Below are positions 1 through 5,870 of a DNA stretch of 9,060 nucleotides, one piece after another (the first letter of the stretch is position 1; each line of letters opens with the position of its first letter). A program made the translations under genes and the position numbers. The DNA is taken from the NCBI GenBank assembly GCA_041686915.1, contig JAWLDB010000109.1, forward strand, positions 1 to 9,060, given 5' to 3'. This stretch comes from JAWLDB01 sp041686915. Lineage in GTDB: Bacteria > Bacillota > UBA994 > UBA5500. The notes beneath the pieces were generated by a model. It was not told where the DNA came from. It did not search any database and saw nothing but the letters and a program-made list of their open reading frames with translations.

Positions 1-46
1 CTCTTGAACAAGCCGGACTACCGGGAATAGAAGTAGTGTTCAAGAG
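1..46. repeat. perfect 10-bp inverted repeat with 26-nt spacer
   Basis: CTCTTGAACA at 1-10 is the exact reverse complement of TGTTCAAGAG at 37-46. The spacer contains CCGG-ACTA-CCGG (13-24), which can pair with itself. Neither side is followed by a T-run, so it is not an intrinsic terminator. It may be an operator or a folded leader upstream of the catalase. It overlaps the putative upstream reading frame and may extend beyond the window edge. Confidence 0.5.
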
Positions 47-56
47 GAAAAGCTAG
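1..56 (+). CDS. possible 3' end of an unidentified upstream gene
   Basis: Frame 3 is open from the window edge to a TAG at 54-56 and reads LEQAGLPGIEVVFKRKS. This looks like an ordinary protein C-terminus: a short helix, a turn and a basic tail. The stop lies 39 bases before the GTG of the manganese catalase, so the two could be co-transcribed. Only 17 residues are visible, no family can be named, and an open stretch this short can occur by chance. It does not resemble the acidic, tryptophan-rich end I would expect of CotJB, a common neighbour of CotJC-type catalases. Confidence 0.35.
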   Translation, partial: LEQAGLPGIEVVFKRKS

Positions 57-95
57 TTTTGAGCAGGATACTGCAAGAGAAGGAGTGAAGCAACA

Positions 96-761
96 GTGTT
101 TAAGCACGACAAGCAACTTTTGCATAGCGTGAAAATCGAGCGTGCAAACCCACAGTACGCAGCCTTGTTGCAGGAACAGTTGGGTGGTCCTCAAGGAGAA
201 CTGAAGGCTGGCCTACAGTACATCTCGCAATCGTTCAGGGTTCAGGACCCGGCTATCAAGGATCTCATGCTCGACATCGGCGCAGAAGAACTCAGCCATA
301 TGGAAATGGTAGCAACCATGATTAACATGCTCAACGGCCATGATGTGGATGCCAGCAAGCAGAACAACGGCACCATTGAAGCTCATGTGCTCAATGGCCT
401 AGGGCCTGCTTTGACCAACGCATCCGGACAGCTATGGACGGCTGCCTATGTAAACTCGACCGGTGACCTGGTCGCAGATCTGCTGTCCAACATGGCTGCT
501 GAACAGCGCGCCAAGGTTGTTTACGAGTATCTCTACCGTCAGATCAACGACAAGGGCGTTCGTCAGACTATTGACTTCCTGCTCAACCGAGAAGAGGCAC
601 ATAATGCCCTCTGGCGCGAAGCTTTGGAGAAAGTTCGTGATACCGGCTCCAACCAGGACTTCGGCACTACTGCAGACTCACAGTACTACTTCGATATGTC
701 CACTCCAGGCCGCTACTTCGCCAACCCTAATACCTCTCCTGAGCGGCGCTTGGACCACTAG
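96..761 (+). CDS. manganese catalase (CotJC-like, non-heme)
   Basis: Dimanganese catalase (Pfam Mn_catalase type), which disproportionates hydrogen peroxide to water and oxygen. The protein has 221 residues and is a four-helix ferritin-like bundle. Likely metal ligands are E35 in GELKAGLQY, E65 and H68 in GAEELSHMEM, E136 in AAEQRAK and H169 in REEAHNALW. Their spacing matches the five known ligands of the Lactobacillus plantarum enzyme (E35, E66, H69, E148, H181), with a 12-residue shift in the C-terminal part. The C-terminal tail after about residue 185 is probably an extended arm, as in other family members. The start is GTG at 96, preceded by AAGGAG at 80-85 with a 10-nt spacing. In Bacilli and Clostridia, close relatives (CotJC) sit in the spore coat, so a spore role is possible, but cotJA and cotJB are not visible here. 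The gene ends just before a bidirectional terminator. Confidence 0.93.
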   Translation: MFKHDKQLLHSVKIERANPQYAALLQEQLGGPQGELKAGLQYISQSFRVQDPAIKDLMLDIGAEELSHMEMVATMINMLNGHDVDASKQNNGTIEAHVLNGLGPALTNASGQLWTAAYVNSTGDLVADLLSNMAAEQRAKVVYEYLYRQINDKGVRQTIDFLLNREEAHNALWREALEKVRDTGSNQDFGTTADSQYYFDMSTPGRYFANPNTSPERRLDH

Positions 762-781
762 AATAGCAGCGAATATGATCG

Positions 782-810
782 AAAAAGCACGGCATTACGC
801 CGTGCTTTTT
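782..810. terminator. bidirectional intrinsic terminator
   Basis: A perfect 12-bp stem, AAAAAGCACGGC (782-793) against GCCGTGCTTTTT (799-810), with an ATTAC loop. It ends in five T on each strand. It sits between the convergent catalase (stop 761) and decarboxylase (stop 823) genes and can serve both. Confidence 0.93.
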
Positions 811-822
811 GACTTGCCAGGA

Positions 823-2316
823 CTAGTCGTTGTTGGCAACCCGGGGAAGTGCAGCTGCCCGCCGTAGAACTCGCAGGTAATTAACCTCTGGGTCTTCGGT
901 TCCCTGCAGGTGGCTACGCTGCGACTTCAATACGTTGATGCAGTCAACTACCTCCTGGGTTACGCACTCACCAATCGAGATCAGTGGAATACCCGGCGGG
1001 TAGGCCATTACGTTCTCCGCTGATACCAGACCAATTGCCTGCTCGAGAGGTATACTGTAAGACTGCATATAGAACGCTTCTCTGGGCGCCACAACAAGCT
1101 CAGGAATGGCAGCAGGCGCAACCACATATTGGGGCATTGGCTCGCTGCGGCGGTATTTCTCAACCAGGCCACGTACACCTTCAACTAACCGCTGCAGTGT
1201 CTCCTGGGTGTCACCCACTGCTACTACGGCCAACAGGTTGTAAATGTCAGATAGCTCCACCTGGACACCGTATTCGTCACGCATACAGCGTTCAGCTGCG
1301 AAACCGCCAATGCCAGCTCCACGCAGGTTGATTACTAGCTTGGTCGGGTCATGTTGGAAACAACCAGGATGCCCATCTAACTCAGCGCCGTAGACATAGA
1401 CCCCGGCAATCTGGTTCAGCTGTTCACGCGCCCAGTTGCTGAGCTCGATGGTCTGCTGCAGCATCTCACGACCGTGCAACGCCATCTGTTTGCGCGCAGC
1501 ATCAAGTGACGCCAACAGCACATAAGATGGGCTCGTGGTCTGGGTTAGGTTCAGCACCTGTTTTGCCCTGCCAGAAGGGACAAATCTGGAGTTGACCAGC
1601 AGCATAGAACTCTGGGTTAGCGAGCCGAGCAACTTATGGGTACTGGCCGCACTCATATCTGCCCCGGCGGAAGCCGCTGAAACGGGCAGATCGGGATGGA
1701 GGTGGAAGTGGGCACCGTGTGCTTCATCAACCAGCACTGCAACATTGTGTCTGTGAGCGACTTCGACTATGGCCCGTAGATTGGATGCCATGCCGTAGTA
1801 AGTAGAATTGATGACGAAAACAGCCTTGGCGTCAGGATGAGCTTGCAGAGCTGCCTCGACACTTTCAGGAGTGATATTCATGGCAAAACCGAGATACTCG
1901 TGCACTTCCGGCTGAATGTATACAGGGATGGCGCCGCTCAAAGTGAGAGCACCGCTGACTGACTTATGGGCGTTCCGCGGCAGAATAATCTTATCGCCGG
2001 GCTCGCACACACTCAGGATCATCGCCTGAATTCCGCTCGTAGTGCCATTGACGAGGAAATGCGCTGCGTCCACACCATACAGGTCGGCTGCTAACTCTTC
2101 AGCCTGTTTGATGACTCCTCTAGGATTGGTTATGCAGTCAACCTCATCATGGACTGTGACGTCAATGGTCATGATGTTCCGGCCTACATACTCCGTAAAC
2201 TCCGGACTACCTGTCCCCTGCTTGTGACCAGGAACATGGAACGAAACGGTCTGGTCTGCCTGATATTGCTTCAGGGCATCAAACAAAGGGGTGGACTGTT
2301 GGTTCAGTCGATACAT
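823..2316 (-). CDS. speA: Orn/Lys/Arg decarboxylase family PLP enzyme, probable arginine decarboxylase
   Basis: Fold-type I PLP decarboxylase of the Orn/Lys/Arg family. These enzymes remove CO2 from a basic amino acid; the arginine enzyme makes agmatine for polyamine synthesis. Its 497 residues fit the short Bacillus SpeA/YaaO subgroup, which lacks the N-terminal wing domain of enterobacterial inducible forms. Visible landmarks are HVPGHKQG (27-34), the phosphate loop NGTTSG (90-95), the cofactor-binding DEAHGAH (197-203), the probable Schiff-base lysine K228 in STHKLLGSLTQSS, and the C-terminal motif AYPPGIPL (438-445). The ATG start is supported by GGAGGG (2325-2330 on the opposite strand) at 8 nt. 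The substrate (arginine, lysine or ornithine) cannot be fixed by eye, so the symbol is tentative. The gene stands alone, divergent from the transketolase operon, and ends at a shared terminator. A palindrome lies just upstream of its likely promoter. Confidence 0.88.
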   Translation of the reverse strand: MYRLNQQSTPLFDALKQYQADQTVSFHVPGHKQGTGSPEFTEYVGRNIMTIDVTVHDEVDCITNPRGVIKQAEELAADLYGVDAAHFLVNGTTSGIQAMILSVCEPGDKIILPRNAHKSVSGALTLSGAIPVYIQPEVHEYLGFAMNITPESVEAALQAHPDAKAVFVINSTYYGMASNLRAIVEVAHRHNVAVLVDEAHGAHFHLHPDLPVSAASAGADMSAASTHKLLGSLTQSSMLLVNSRFVPSGRAKQVLNLTQTTSPSYVLLASLDAARKQMALHGREMLQQTIELSNWAREQLNQIAGVYVYGAELDGHPGCFQHDPTKLVINLRGAGIGGFAAERCMRDEYGVQVELSDIYNLLAVVAVGDTQETLQRLVEGVRGLVEKYRRSEPMPQYVVAPAAIPELVVAPREAFYMQSYSIPLEQAIGLVSAENVMAYPPGIPLISIGECVTQEVVDCINVLKSQRSHLQGTEDPEVNYLRVLRRAAALPRVANND

Positions 2317-2367
2317 GAGTGCATCCCTCCGTCAGATACAGTTGTGCCCGTAGACACACTAGATATA

Positions 2368-2396
2368 ATTAAAGCACTTGCACTCATTCTTTGCAA
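2368..2396 (-). promoter_or_regulatory. putative sigma-A promoter of the decarboxylase gene
   Basis: On the minus strand, TTGCAA (2391-2396) is followed after 17 nt by TTTAAT (2368-2373). Both elements are moderate matches to TTGACA and TATAAT. Transcription would start near 2360 and give a leader of roughly 45 nt carrying the GGAGGG site. Neighbouring AT-rich hexamers could also act as the -10. Confidence 0.4.
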
Positions 2397-2398
2397 TC

Positions 2399-2426
2399 AG
2401 ATTCTTGTTAAAAATCACAAGAATCT
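2399..2426. promoter_or_regulatory. operator-like perfect palindrome
   Basis: AGATTCTTGT (2399-2408) and ACAAGAATCT (2417-2426) are exact reverse complements separated by 8 nt, TAAAAATC. There is no T-run on either side, so it is not a terminator. It lies two bases beyond the putative -35 of the decarboxylase promoter and upstream of the rightward promoters. That is where a dimeric regulator could affect either gene. I do not recognise the binding protein. Confidence 0.55.
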
Positions 2427-2456
2427 TCCTACTATATGTTGGTGTTTCAGTGTCTT

Positions 2457-2485
2457 TTCAGATAGGGCCATAATTAACATATAAT
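2457..2485 (+). promoter_or_regulatory. putative distal promoter toward the transketolase operon
   Basis: TTCAGA (2457-2462) and TATAAT (2480-2485) are separated by 17 nt. The -10 is perfect and the -35 matches four of six consensus bases. It would give a leader of nearly 200 nt. It is weaker evidence than the two closer candidates, because AT-rich DNA yields such matches by chance. Confidence 0.3.
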
Positions 2486-2558
2486 GCCATATGCTGTGCG
2501 ACAATTACACGTAAACTGGCCTGTTTCAGGGCACTAATAAACTGTCACTACTTGTGGT

Positions 2559-2586
2559 TTGCGCATGAAAACATTCAGGCTATAAT
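2559..2586 (+). promoter_or_regulatory. putative promoter 1 of the transketolase operon
   Basis: A perfect TATAAT at 2581-2586 with a weak -35 (TTGCGC, 2559-2564) at 16 nt. The predicted start near 2593 would leave an approximately 84-nt leader before the ATG at 2677. Confidence 0.4.
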
Positions 2587-2588
2587 AG

Positions 2589-2618
2589 TGAACATCTGAC
2601 AAACCATTGTGTTATAAT
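2589..2618 (+). promoter_or_regulatory. putative promoter 2 of the transketolase operon
   Basis: A perfect TATAAT at 2613-2618 preceded by TGAACA (2589-2594) at 18 nt. The -35 overlaps the region just after the -10 of promoter 1, so the two would be tandem promoters 32 bp apart. The predicted leader of about 50 nt makes this the simplest choice for the main promoter. Confidence 0.45.
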
Positions 2619-2676
2619 ATATTGAGCCAAATCCCAAATAGTATATCCTATTGCCGGAAAGGGGACAAAAACAGAC

Positions 2677-3495
2677 ATGCAAGCTAACCTCCACGAGCTC
2701 AAATCGATCTGTAAAGAGGTTCGCCAAGACATCGTCCGCATGACTGCGGCTGCAGGGTCCGGTCATCCAGGCGGGTCTTTGTCTTCTGTTGAACTGTTGG
2801 TTGGGCTCTACTTCGCCAAATTGCGTCATAACCCAGAGCAGCCCAACTGGCCGGACAGAGACCGGTTCATCCTCTCCAAAGGGCACGTAGCACCCTTACT
2901 TTACAGCGTTCTTGCCCGCTCAGGGTATTTCCCTGTGGAAGAACTGACCACATTGCGTAAAATGGGTAGCCGCCTGCAGGGGCATCCCAGCATGTTGGTA
3001 CTCCCTGGTTTAGACAATACCAGCGGCTCTTTGGGCCAAGGCTTGTCTCAGGCCAATGGTCTGGCGCTAGCTGCCAGGCTGAACAAGCAGGACTTTAGGA
3101 TCTACTGCCTGCTTGGCGACGGCGAACTGCAGGAAGGACAGGTTTGGGAAGCTGTCATGAGTTCAGCTCATTACAAGCTTGACCACGTCTGTGCCATCGT
3201 CGACTACAACGGCTTGCAGATCGACGGGGATGTGGAAGATGTCAAGGGGCTCCACCCATTGACTGACAAGTGGCAGGCGTTCAACTGGCATGTCATCACC
3301 ATAGACGGACATGACCTGGAGCAAGTGCTTCAGGCCTATGAGGAAGCTGCCAGTGTCACTGGCAAACCTACCGTAATCATCGCCAAAACAGTGAAGGGCA
3401 AAGGGGTTTCCTTTATGGAGAACCGCCCGGAATGGCACGGCAAGGCTCCCAACAAGGAGCAATTGGAACAGGCGCTGGCCGAGCTGGCTGACTGA
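2677..3495 (+). CDS. tktA: transketolase, N-terminal (TPP-binding) subunit
   Basis: N-terminal half of a split transketolase, the cytosolic thiamine-diphosphate enzyme that moves two-carbon ketol units between sugar phosphates. The protein has 272 residues, the usual length for the half-gene form common in Clostridia and Archaea. It shows AGSGHPGGSLS (26-36), SKGHVAPLLY (67-76), the substrate-side GSLGQGLSQANG (117-128), and the diphosphate/Mg motif running from GDGELQEG (147-154) to DYNGLQ (176-181). These are the expected TPP and metal contacts. The ATG is preceded by GGAAAGGGG (2656-2664), 12 nt away. The partner half starts 22 nt downstream, so both subunits should be made from one message. 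The other gene of the operon is an aminotransferase. A 1-deoxyxylulose-5-phosphate synthase is unlikely because of length and motif pattern. Confidence 0.93.
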   Translation: MQANLHELKSICKEVRQDIVRMTAAAGSGHPGGSLSSVELLVGLYFAKLRHNPEQPNWPDRDRFILSKGHVAPLLYSVLARSGYFPVEELTTLRKMGSRLQGHPSMLVLPGLDNTSGSLGQGLSQANGLALAARLNKQDFRIYCLLGDGELQEGQVWEAVMSSAHYKLDHVCAIVDYNGLQIDGDVEDVKGLHPLTDKWQAFNWHVITIDGHDLEQVLQAYEEAASVTGKPTVIIAKTVKGKGVSFMENRPEWHGKAPNKEQLEQALAELAD

Positions 3496-3517
3496 CGCTG
3501 GAGGAGGCTTGACTAAT

Positions 3518-4453
3518 ATGAAGATGAAACCCACTCGTGACGGATACGGTGAAGCGCTACTTATCCTGGGTGAGCAAAACCCGGACGTAGTCGTTATGGA
3601 CGCAGATTTGGCCAAGTCGACCCGAGCCGACTGGTTCTGGGATAAATACCCTGAGCGCTTCTTTGATATGGGCATCGCTGAGCAGGACATGCTCGGTACG
3701 GCCGCCGGTCTCAGCATGGGCGGCAAAATCCCCTTTGTTAGTACTTATGGCGTATTTGTGGCCGGGCGTGCCTGGGACCAGATCCGCACCACCATCTGTT
3801 ACGCCAATCTGAACGTGAAAATAGGTGGTGCCCACGGTGGCATTTCTGTGGGGCCAGACGGCGCAACCCATCAGTCACTGGAAGAGATAGCCTTGATGCG
3901 CGTTCTACCAAACATGCAATTGATTGTGCCTTGCGACGCCATTGAGACACGTAAGGCTACCTTGGCTGCTGCGGAGATTAAGGGGCCGGTTTATATCAGG
4001 TTTGCCAGAGAGGCTACTCCGGTTTTCACTACGGAAGAGTCCCCCTTTGAAGTAGGCAAGGCAGTTGAACTGCAGGGCGGCGATGATGTGACCATTATCG
4101 CCTGTGGCCCAATCGTCTACGAAGCACTGGTTGCTGCGGAGCAGTTGGCCGGCGAGGGCATCAGCTGCCGGGTCATTAACATGCATACCATCAAACCCCT
4201 CGACGTTGAGTCCATTCTTAAGGCAGCCCGCGAGACAGGAGCTATCGTAACTGCTGAAGAACACCAGGTGAATGCCGGTTTAGGTGGCGCAGTTGCGGAA
4301 GTAGTGGTCAAACAGGCGCCAGTCCCCATGGAAATGGTAGGAGTAATGGACACCTTCGGTGAATCCGGTGACCCTGATGAACTGGCTGTTAAGTATGGCC
4401 TGAAGCATACAGACATCAAGGCCGCTGTAAAGCGCGTCCTAAAGAGAAAATAA
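3518..4453 (+). CDS. tktB: transketolase, C-terminal (pyrimidine-binding) subunit
   Basis: Second half of the split transketolase. It supplies the pyrimidine-binding domain and the C-terminal domain that complete the active site at the interface with the N-subunit. The start chosen is ATG 3518 (311 residues): GAGGAGG at 3501-3507 gives a normal 10-nt spacing, whereas the in-frame TTG at 3509 lies one base from that site and is unlikely. MGIAEQDMLG (51-60) carries the conserved glutamate E55, which activates the cofactor. Next come STYGVF and GGAHGGISVGPDGATHQS, typical of the Pyr domain, and later FAREATPVF. The C-terminal domain includes TAEEHQVNAGLGGAVAE. No frameshift or stop would allow an ancestral single-chain reading, so this is a true two-gene enzyme. 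The stop is closely followed by the aminotransferase gene. Confidence 0.92.
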   Translation: MKMKPTRDGYGEALLILGEQNPDVVVMDADLAKSTRADWFWDKYPERFFDMGIAEQDMLGTAAGLSMGGKIPFVSTYGVFVAGRAWDQIRTTICYANLNVKIGGAHGGISVGPDGATHQSLEEIALMRVLPNMQLIVPCDAIETRKATLAAAEIKGPVYIRFAREATPVFTTEESPFEVGKAVELQGGDDVTIIACGPIVYEALVAAEQLAGEGISCRVINMHTIKPLDVESILKAARETGAIVTAEEHQVNAGLGGAVAEVVVKQAPVPMEMVGVMDTFGESGDPDELAVKYGLKHTDIKAAVKRVLKRK

Positions 4454-4475
4454 CCAAAGGGAGATGGATGGGAAG

Positions 4476-5654
4476 ATGATTGAACAGCTGCTGGCAAAAC
4501 GCATGTCCGATTTGGGCACCGAAACGGCCTTCGAGGTGTTGGCGAAGGCGAAAAAGCTGGAAGCTCAGGGTCGCGAGATTGTGCATCTGGAAATTGGAGA
4601 ACCTGACTTTGATACTCCCCGCAACATCATCGACGCTGCCATTGGCGCACTGAATAACGGCTACACCCACTATACTCCGGCTGCCGGTTTGCCTATTCTG
4701 CGGCAGACCATCGCTGATTATGTGCGTGAGTACAAGGGTGTGTCCGCAGTAGCCGATGAGGTGGTAGTTGTCCCAGGCGGCAAGCCCATCATGTTCTACG
4801 TGATCCTCGCGCTAATTGAGCCTGGTGACGAAGTACTATACCCAAACCCCGGCTTCCCCATATACGAGTCTGTCATCAGGTTTGCAGGCGGTAAGGCAGT
4901 TCCTCTTCCTTTGCTGGAACAAAATGACTTCCGCTTGGATATCGAAGACCTTGAGCGAAAGATTACGGATAAGACCAAGCTCCTGATTATTAACTCACCG
5001 GCCAACCCAACCGGAGGTGTGTTGACCCCGGACGACATTAGAAAGATAGCTGACTTGGTGCGTGACCGCAACATCATCGTCATGTCAGACGAAATCTATG
5101 ACCGCATTGTTTATGAGGGAGAGCCGCTTTCCATCGCCAGCCTACCGGGCATGAAGGAAAAGACAGTCATTCTGGACGGCTTCTCCAAGACATATGCAAT
5201 GACCGGCTGGCGAATGGGCTATGGTGTAATGCCTATTGCTCTCGCTAATCGTGTCATCCAGTTGATGGTTAACAGCAACAGCTGTACAGCTGCCTTCACT
5301 CAGATGGCTGGTGTAGAAGCACTCAGCGGGCCACAGGATGCTGTAGAGGCAATGAAGGCTGAGTTCAGACGTCGTCGCGACATTATCGTGGAAGGTCTGA
5401 ACAATATCCCCGGCATCAGCTGCCTGAAGCCGGCTGGCGCCTTCTATGCCTTCCCGAACATCAAAGCTTTAGGTAAGAAGAGCAAAGAGCTGGCTGATTA
5501 CCTGCTTAACGAAGCTGGGGTTGCTGCCCTTGGCGGAACAGCTTTTGGCGAATATGGTGAAGGACATTTGCGCCTCTCCTATGCCAACTCAGTGGAAAAC
5601 ATCAACAAGGCTCTGGAGCGCATTGACGACGCAGTACGGAAGTTGCGCAAATAA
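4476..5654 (+). CDS. class I/II PLP-dependent aminotransferase (AspB-like)
   Basis: Fold-type I aminotransferase of the aspartate aminotransferase I-gamma type; it transfers an amino group to a 2-oxo acid. Numbering is from ATG 4476 (392 residues). Visible residues are Y66 in THYTP, N177 in the NPTGG motif, D205 and Y208 in SDEIYD, the PLP lysine K238 in DGFSKTYAMTGW, R246, and the substrate-carboxylate arginine R366 in HLRLSY. All are the standard cofactor and substrate contacts. An in-frame ATG at 4464 would add four residues, but the Shine-Dalgarno AAAGGGAG (4456-4463) abuts it directly, so 4476, 12 nt away, is preferred. The gene begins 22 nt after the transketolase C-subunit and is followed by a terminator, making it the last gene of the operon. 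Its substrate may be aspartate or another amino acid; pairing with transketolase does not decide this. Confidence 0.88.
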   Translation: MIEQLLAKRMSDLGTETAFEVLAKAKKLEAQGREIVHLEIGEPDFDTPRNIIDAAIGALNNGYTHYTPAAGLPILRQTIADYVREYKGVSAVADEVVVVPGGKPIMFYVILALIEPGDEVLYPNPGFPIYESVIRFAGGKAVPLPLLEQNDFRLDIEDLERKITDKTKLLIINSPANPTGGVLTPDDIRKIADLVRDRNIIVMSDEIYDRIVYEGEPLSIASLPGMKEKTVILDGFSKTYAMTGWRMGYGVMPIALANRVIQLMVNSNSCTAAFTQMAGVEALSGPQDAVEAMKAEFRRRRDIIVEGLNNIPGISCLKPAGAFYAFPNIKALGKKSKELADYLLNEAGVAALGGTAFGEYGEGHLRLSYANSVENINKALERIDDAVRKLRK

Positions 5655-5663
5655 GGTTCTCGG

Positions 5664-5692
5664 GAGGACGTGCCAACGGTGCGTCCTCTTTT
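5664..5692 (+). terminator. intrinsic terminator of the transketolase-aminotransferase operon
   Basis: GAGGACG (5664-5670) pairs with CGTCCTC (5682-5688). The stem extends inward by two G-U and two G-C pairs to a small AAC loop, and TTTT follows. It begins 9 bases after the aminotransferase stop. The T-run is short but the stem is strong. Confidence 0.82.
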
Positions 5693-5710
5693 GATGCGAA
5701 TGAAACCAGC

Positions 5711-5740
5711 GCATACTCAAGCATACTCACGTATACTGGC
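5711..5740. repeat. three tandem 10-bp repeats upstream of yitT
   Basis: The units are GCATACTCAA (5711-5720), GCATACTCAC (5721-5730) and GTATACTGGC (5731-5740). The first two differ at one base; the third keeps the xxATACT core. The 10-bp period equals about one helical turn, which would place repeated protein contacts on one DNA face. It lies about 55 bp upstream of the -35 of the yitT promoter. Confidence 0.5.
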
Positions 5741-5792
5741 GCATTGTACAGGCGTCGCTAGGGAAAATAAGCATAGTGGCAGTTGCCGTTGG

Positions 5793-5821
5793 TTGGCAAC
5801 CTAATGCTGTTTGGATAGAAT
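5793..5821 (+). promoter_or_regulatory. sigma-A-type promoter of the yitT-zip-tauE cluster
   Basis: TTGGCA (5793-5798) and TAGAAT (5816-5821) are spaced by exactly 17 nt, and each matches five of six consensus bases. Transcription should start near 5828. The -35 is overlapped by an inverted repeat, GTTGCC (5782-5787) and GGCAAC (5795-5800), which could be a repressor site. The preceding operon is already terminated at 5692, so a promoter is expected here. Confidence 0.65.
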
Positions 5822-5856
5822 ATGCAACGTGATGGCCATTAACGATTTTGGCGATA

Positions 5857-5864
5857 AGAAGGTG
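5857..5864 (+). promoter_or_regulatory. ribosome binding site that fixes the yitT start
   Basis: AGAAGGTG (5857-5864) continues as AGAAGGTGA, matching the anti-Shine-Dalgarno complement AGGAGGTGA at eight of nine bases. It lies about 8 nt before GTG 5871. The earlier in-frame candidates (TTG 5811, GTG 5829, ATG 5832) lie within or next to the promoter and have no such site. Confidence 0.65.
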
Positions 5865-5870
5865 AAAAAG

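Larger units (their letters stand above)
2317..2676. other. divergent intergenic region (360 bp)
   Basis: AT-rich non-coding stretch between the leftward decarboxylase and the rightward transketolase operon. I see no convincing small gene in it. It contains a likely leftward promoter (2368-2396), a 10-bp palindrome (2399-2426) and three rightward promoter-like sequences whose -10 elements are all TATAAT (2480-2485, 2581-2586, 2613-2618). The remainder (about 2427-2455 and 2487-2550) shows nothing I can name. Confidence 0.7.

Noticed and set aside
2149..2484. Rightward open frame of 111 codons across the decarboxylase start and intergenic region
   Set aside because: It is mostly antisense to the decarboxylase gene, has no convincing ribosome binding site and resembles no protein I know.
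3509..3517. TTG 3509 as start of the transketolase C-subunit
   Set aside because: Only one base separates it from GAGGAGG; ATG 3518 has normal spacing.
3163..3726. Long leftward open frame of 187 codons antisense to the transketolase genes
   Set aside because: It spans two well-supported genes on the other strand and its composition is that of a mirror frame.
4464..4475. ATG 4464 as start of the aminotransferase
   Set aside because: The Shine-Dalgarno directly abuts it, leaving no spacer; ATG 4476 is in frame and better placed.
5811..5870. Extended N-terminus of the YitT protein from TTG 5811
   Set aside because: It overlaps the -10 of a near-consensus promoter and has no ribosome binding site; the extra 20 residues are hydrophilic and do not look like the family.
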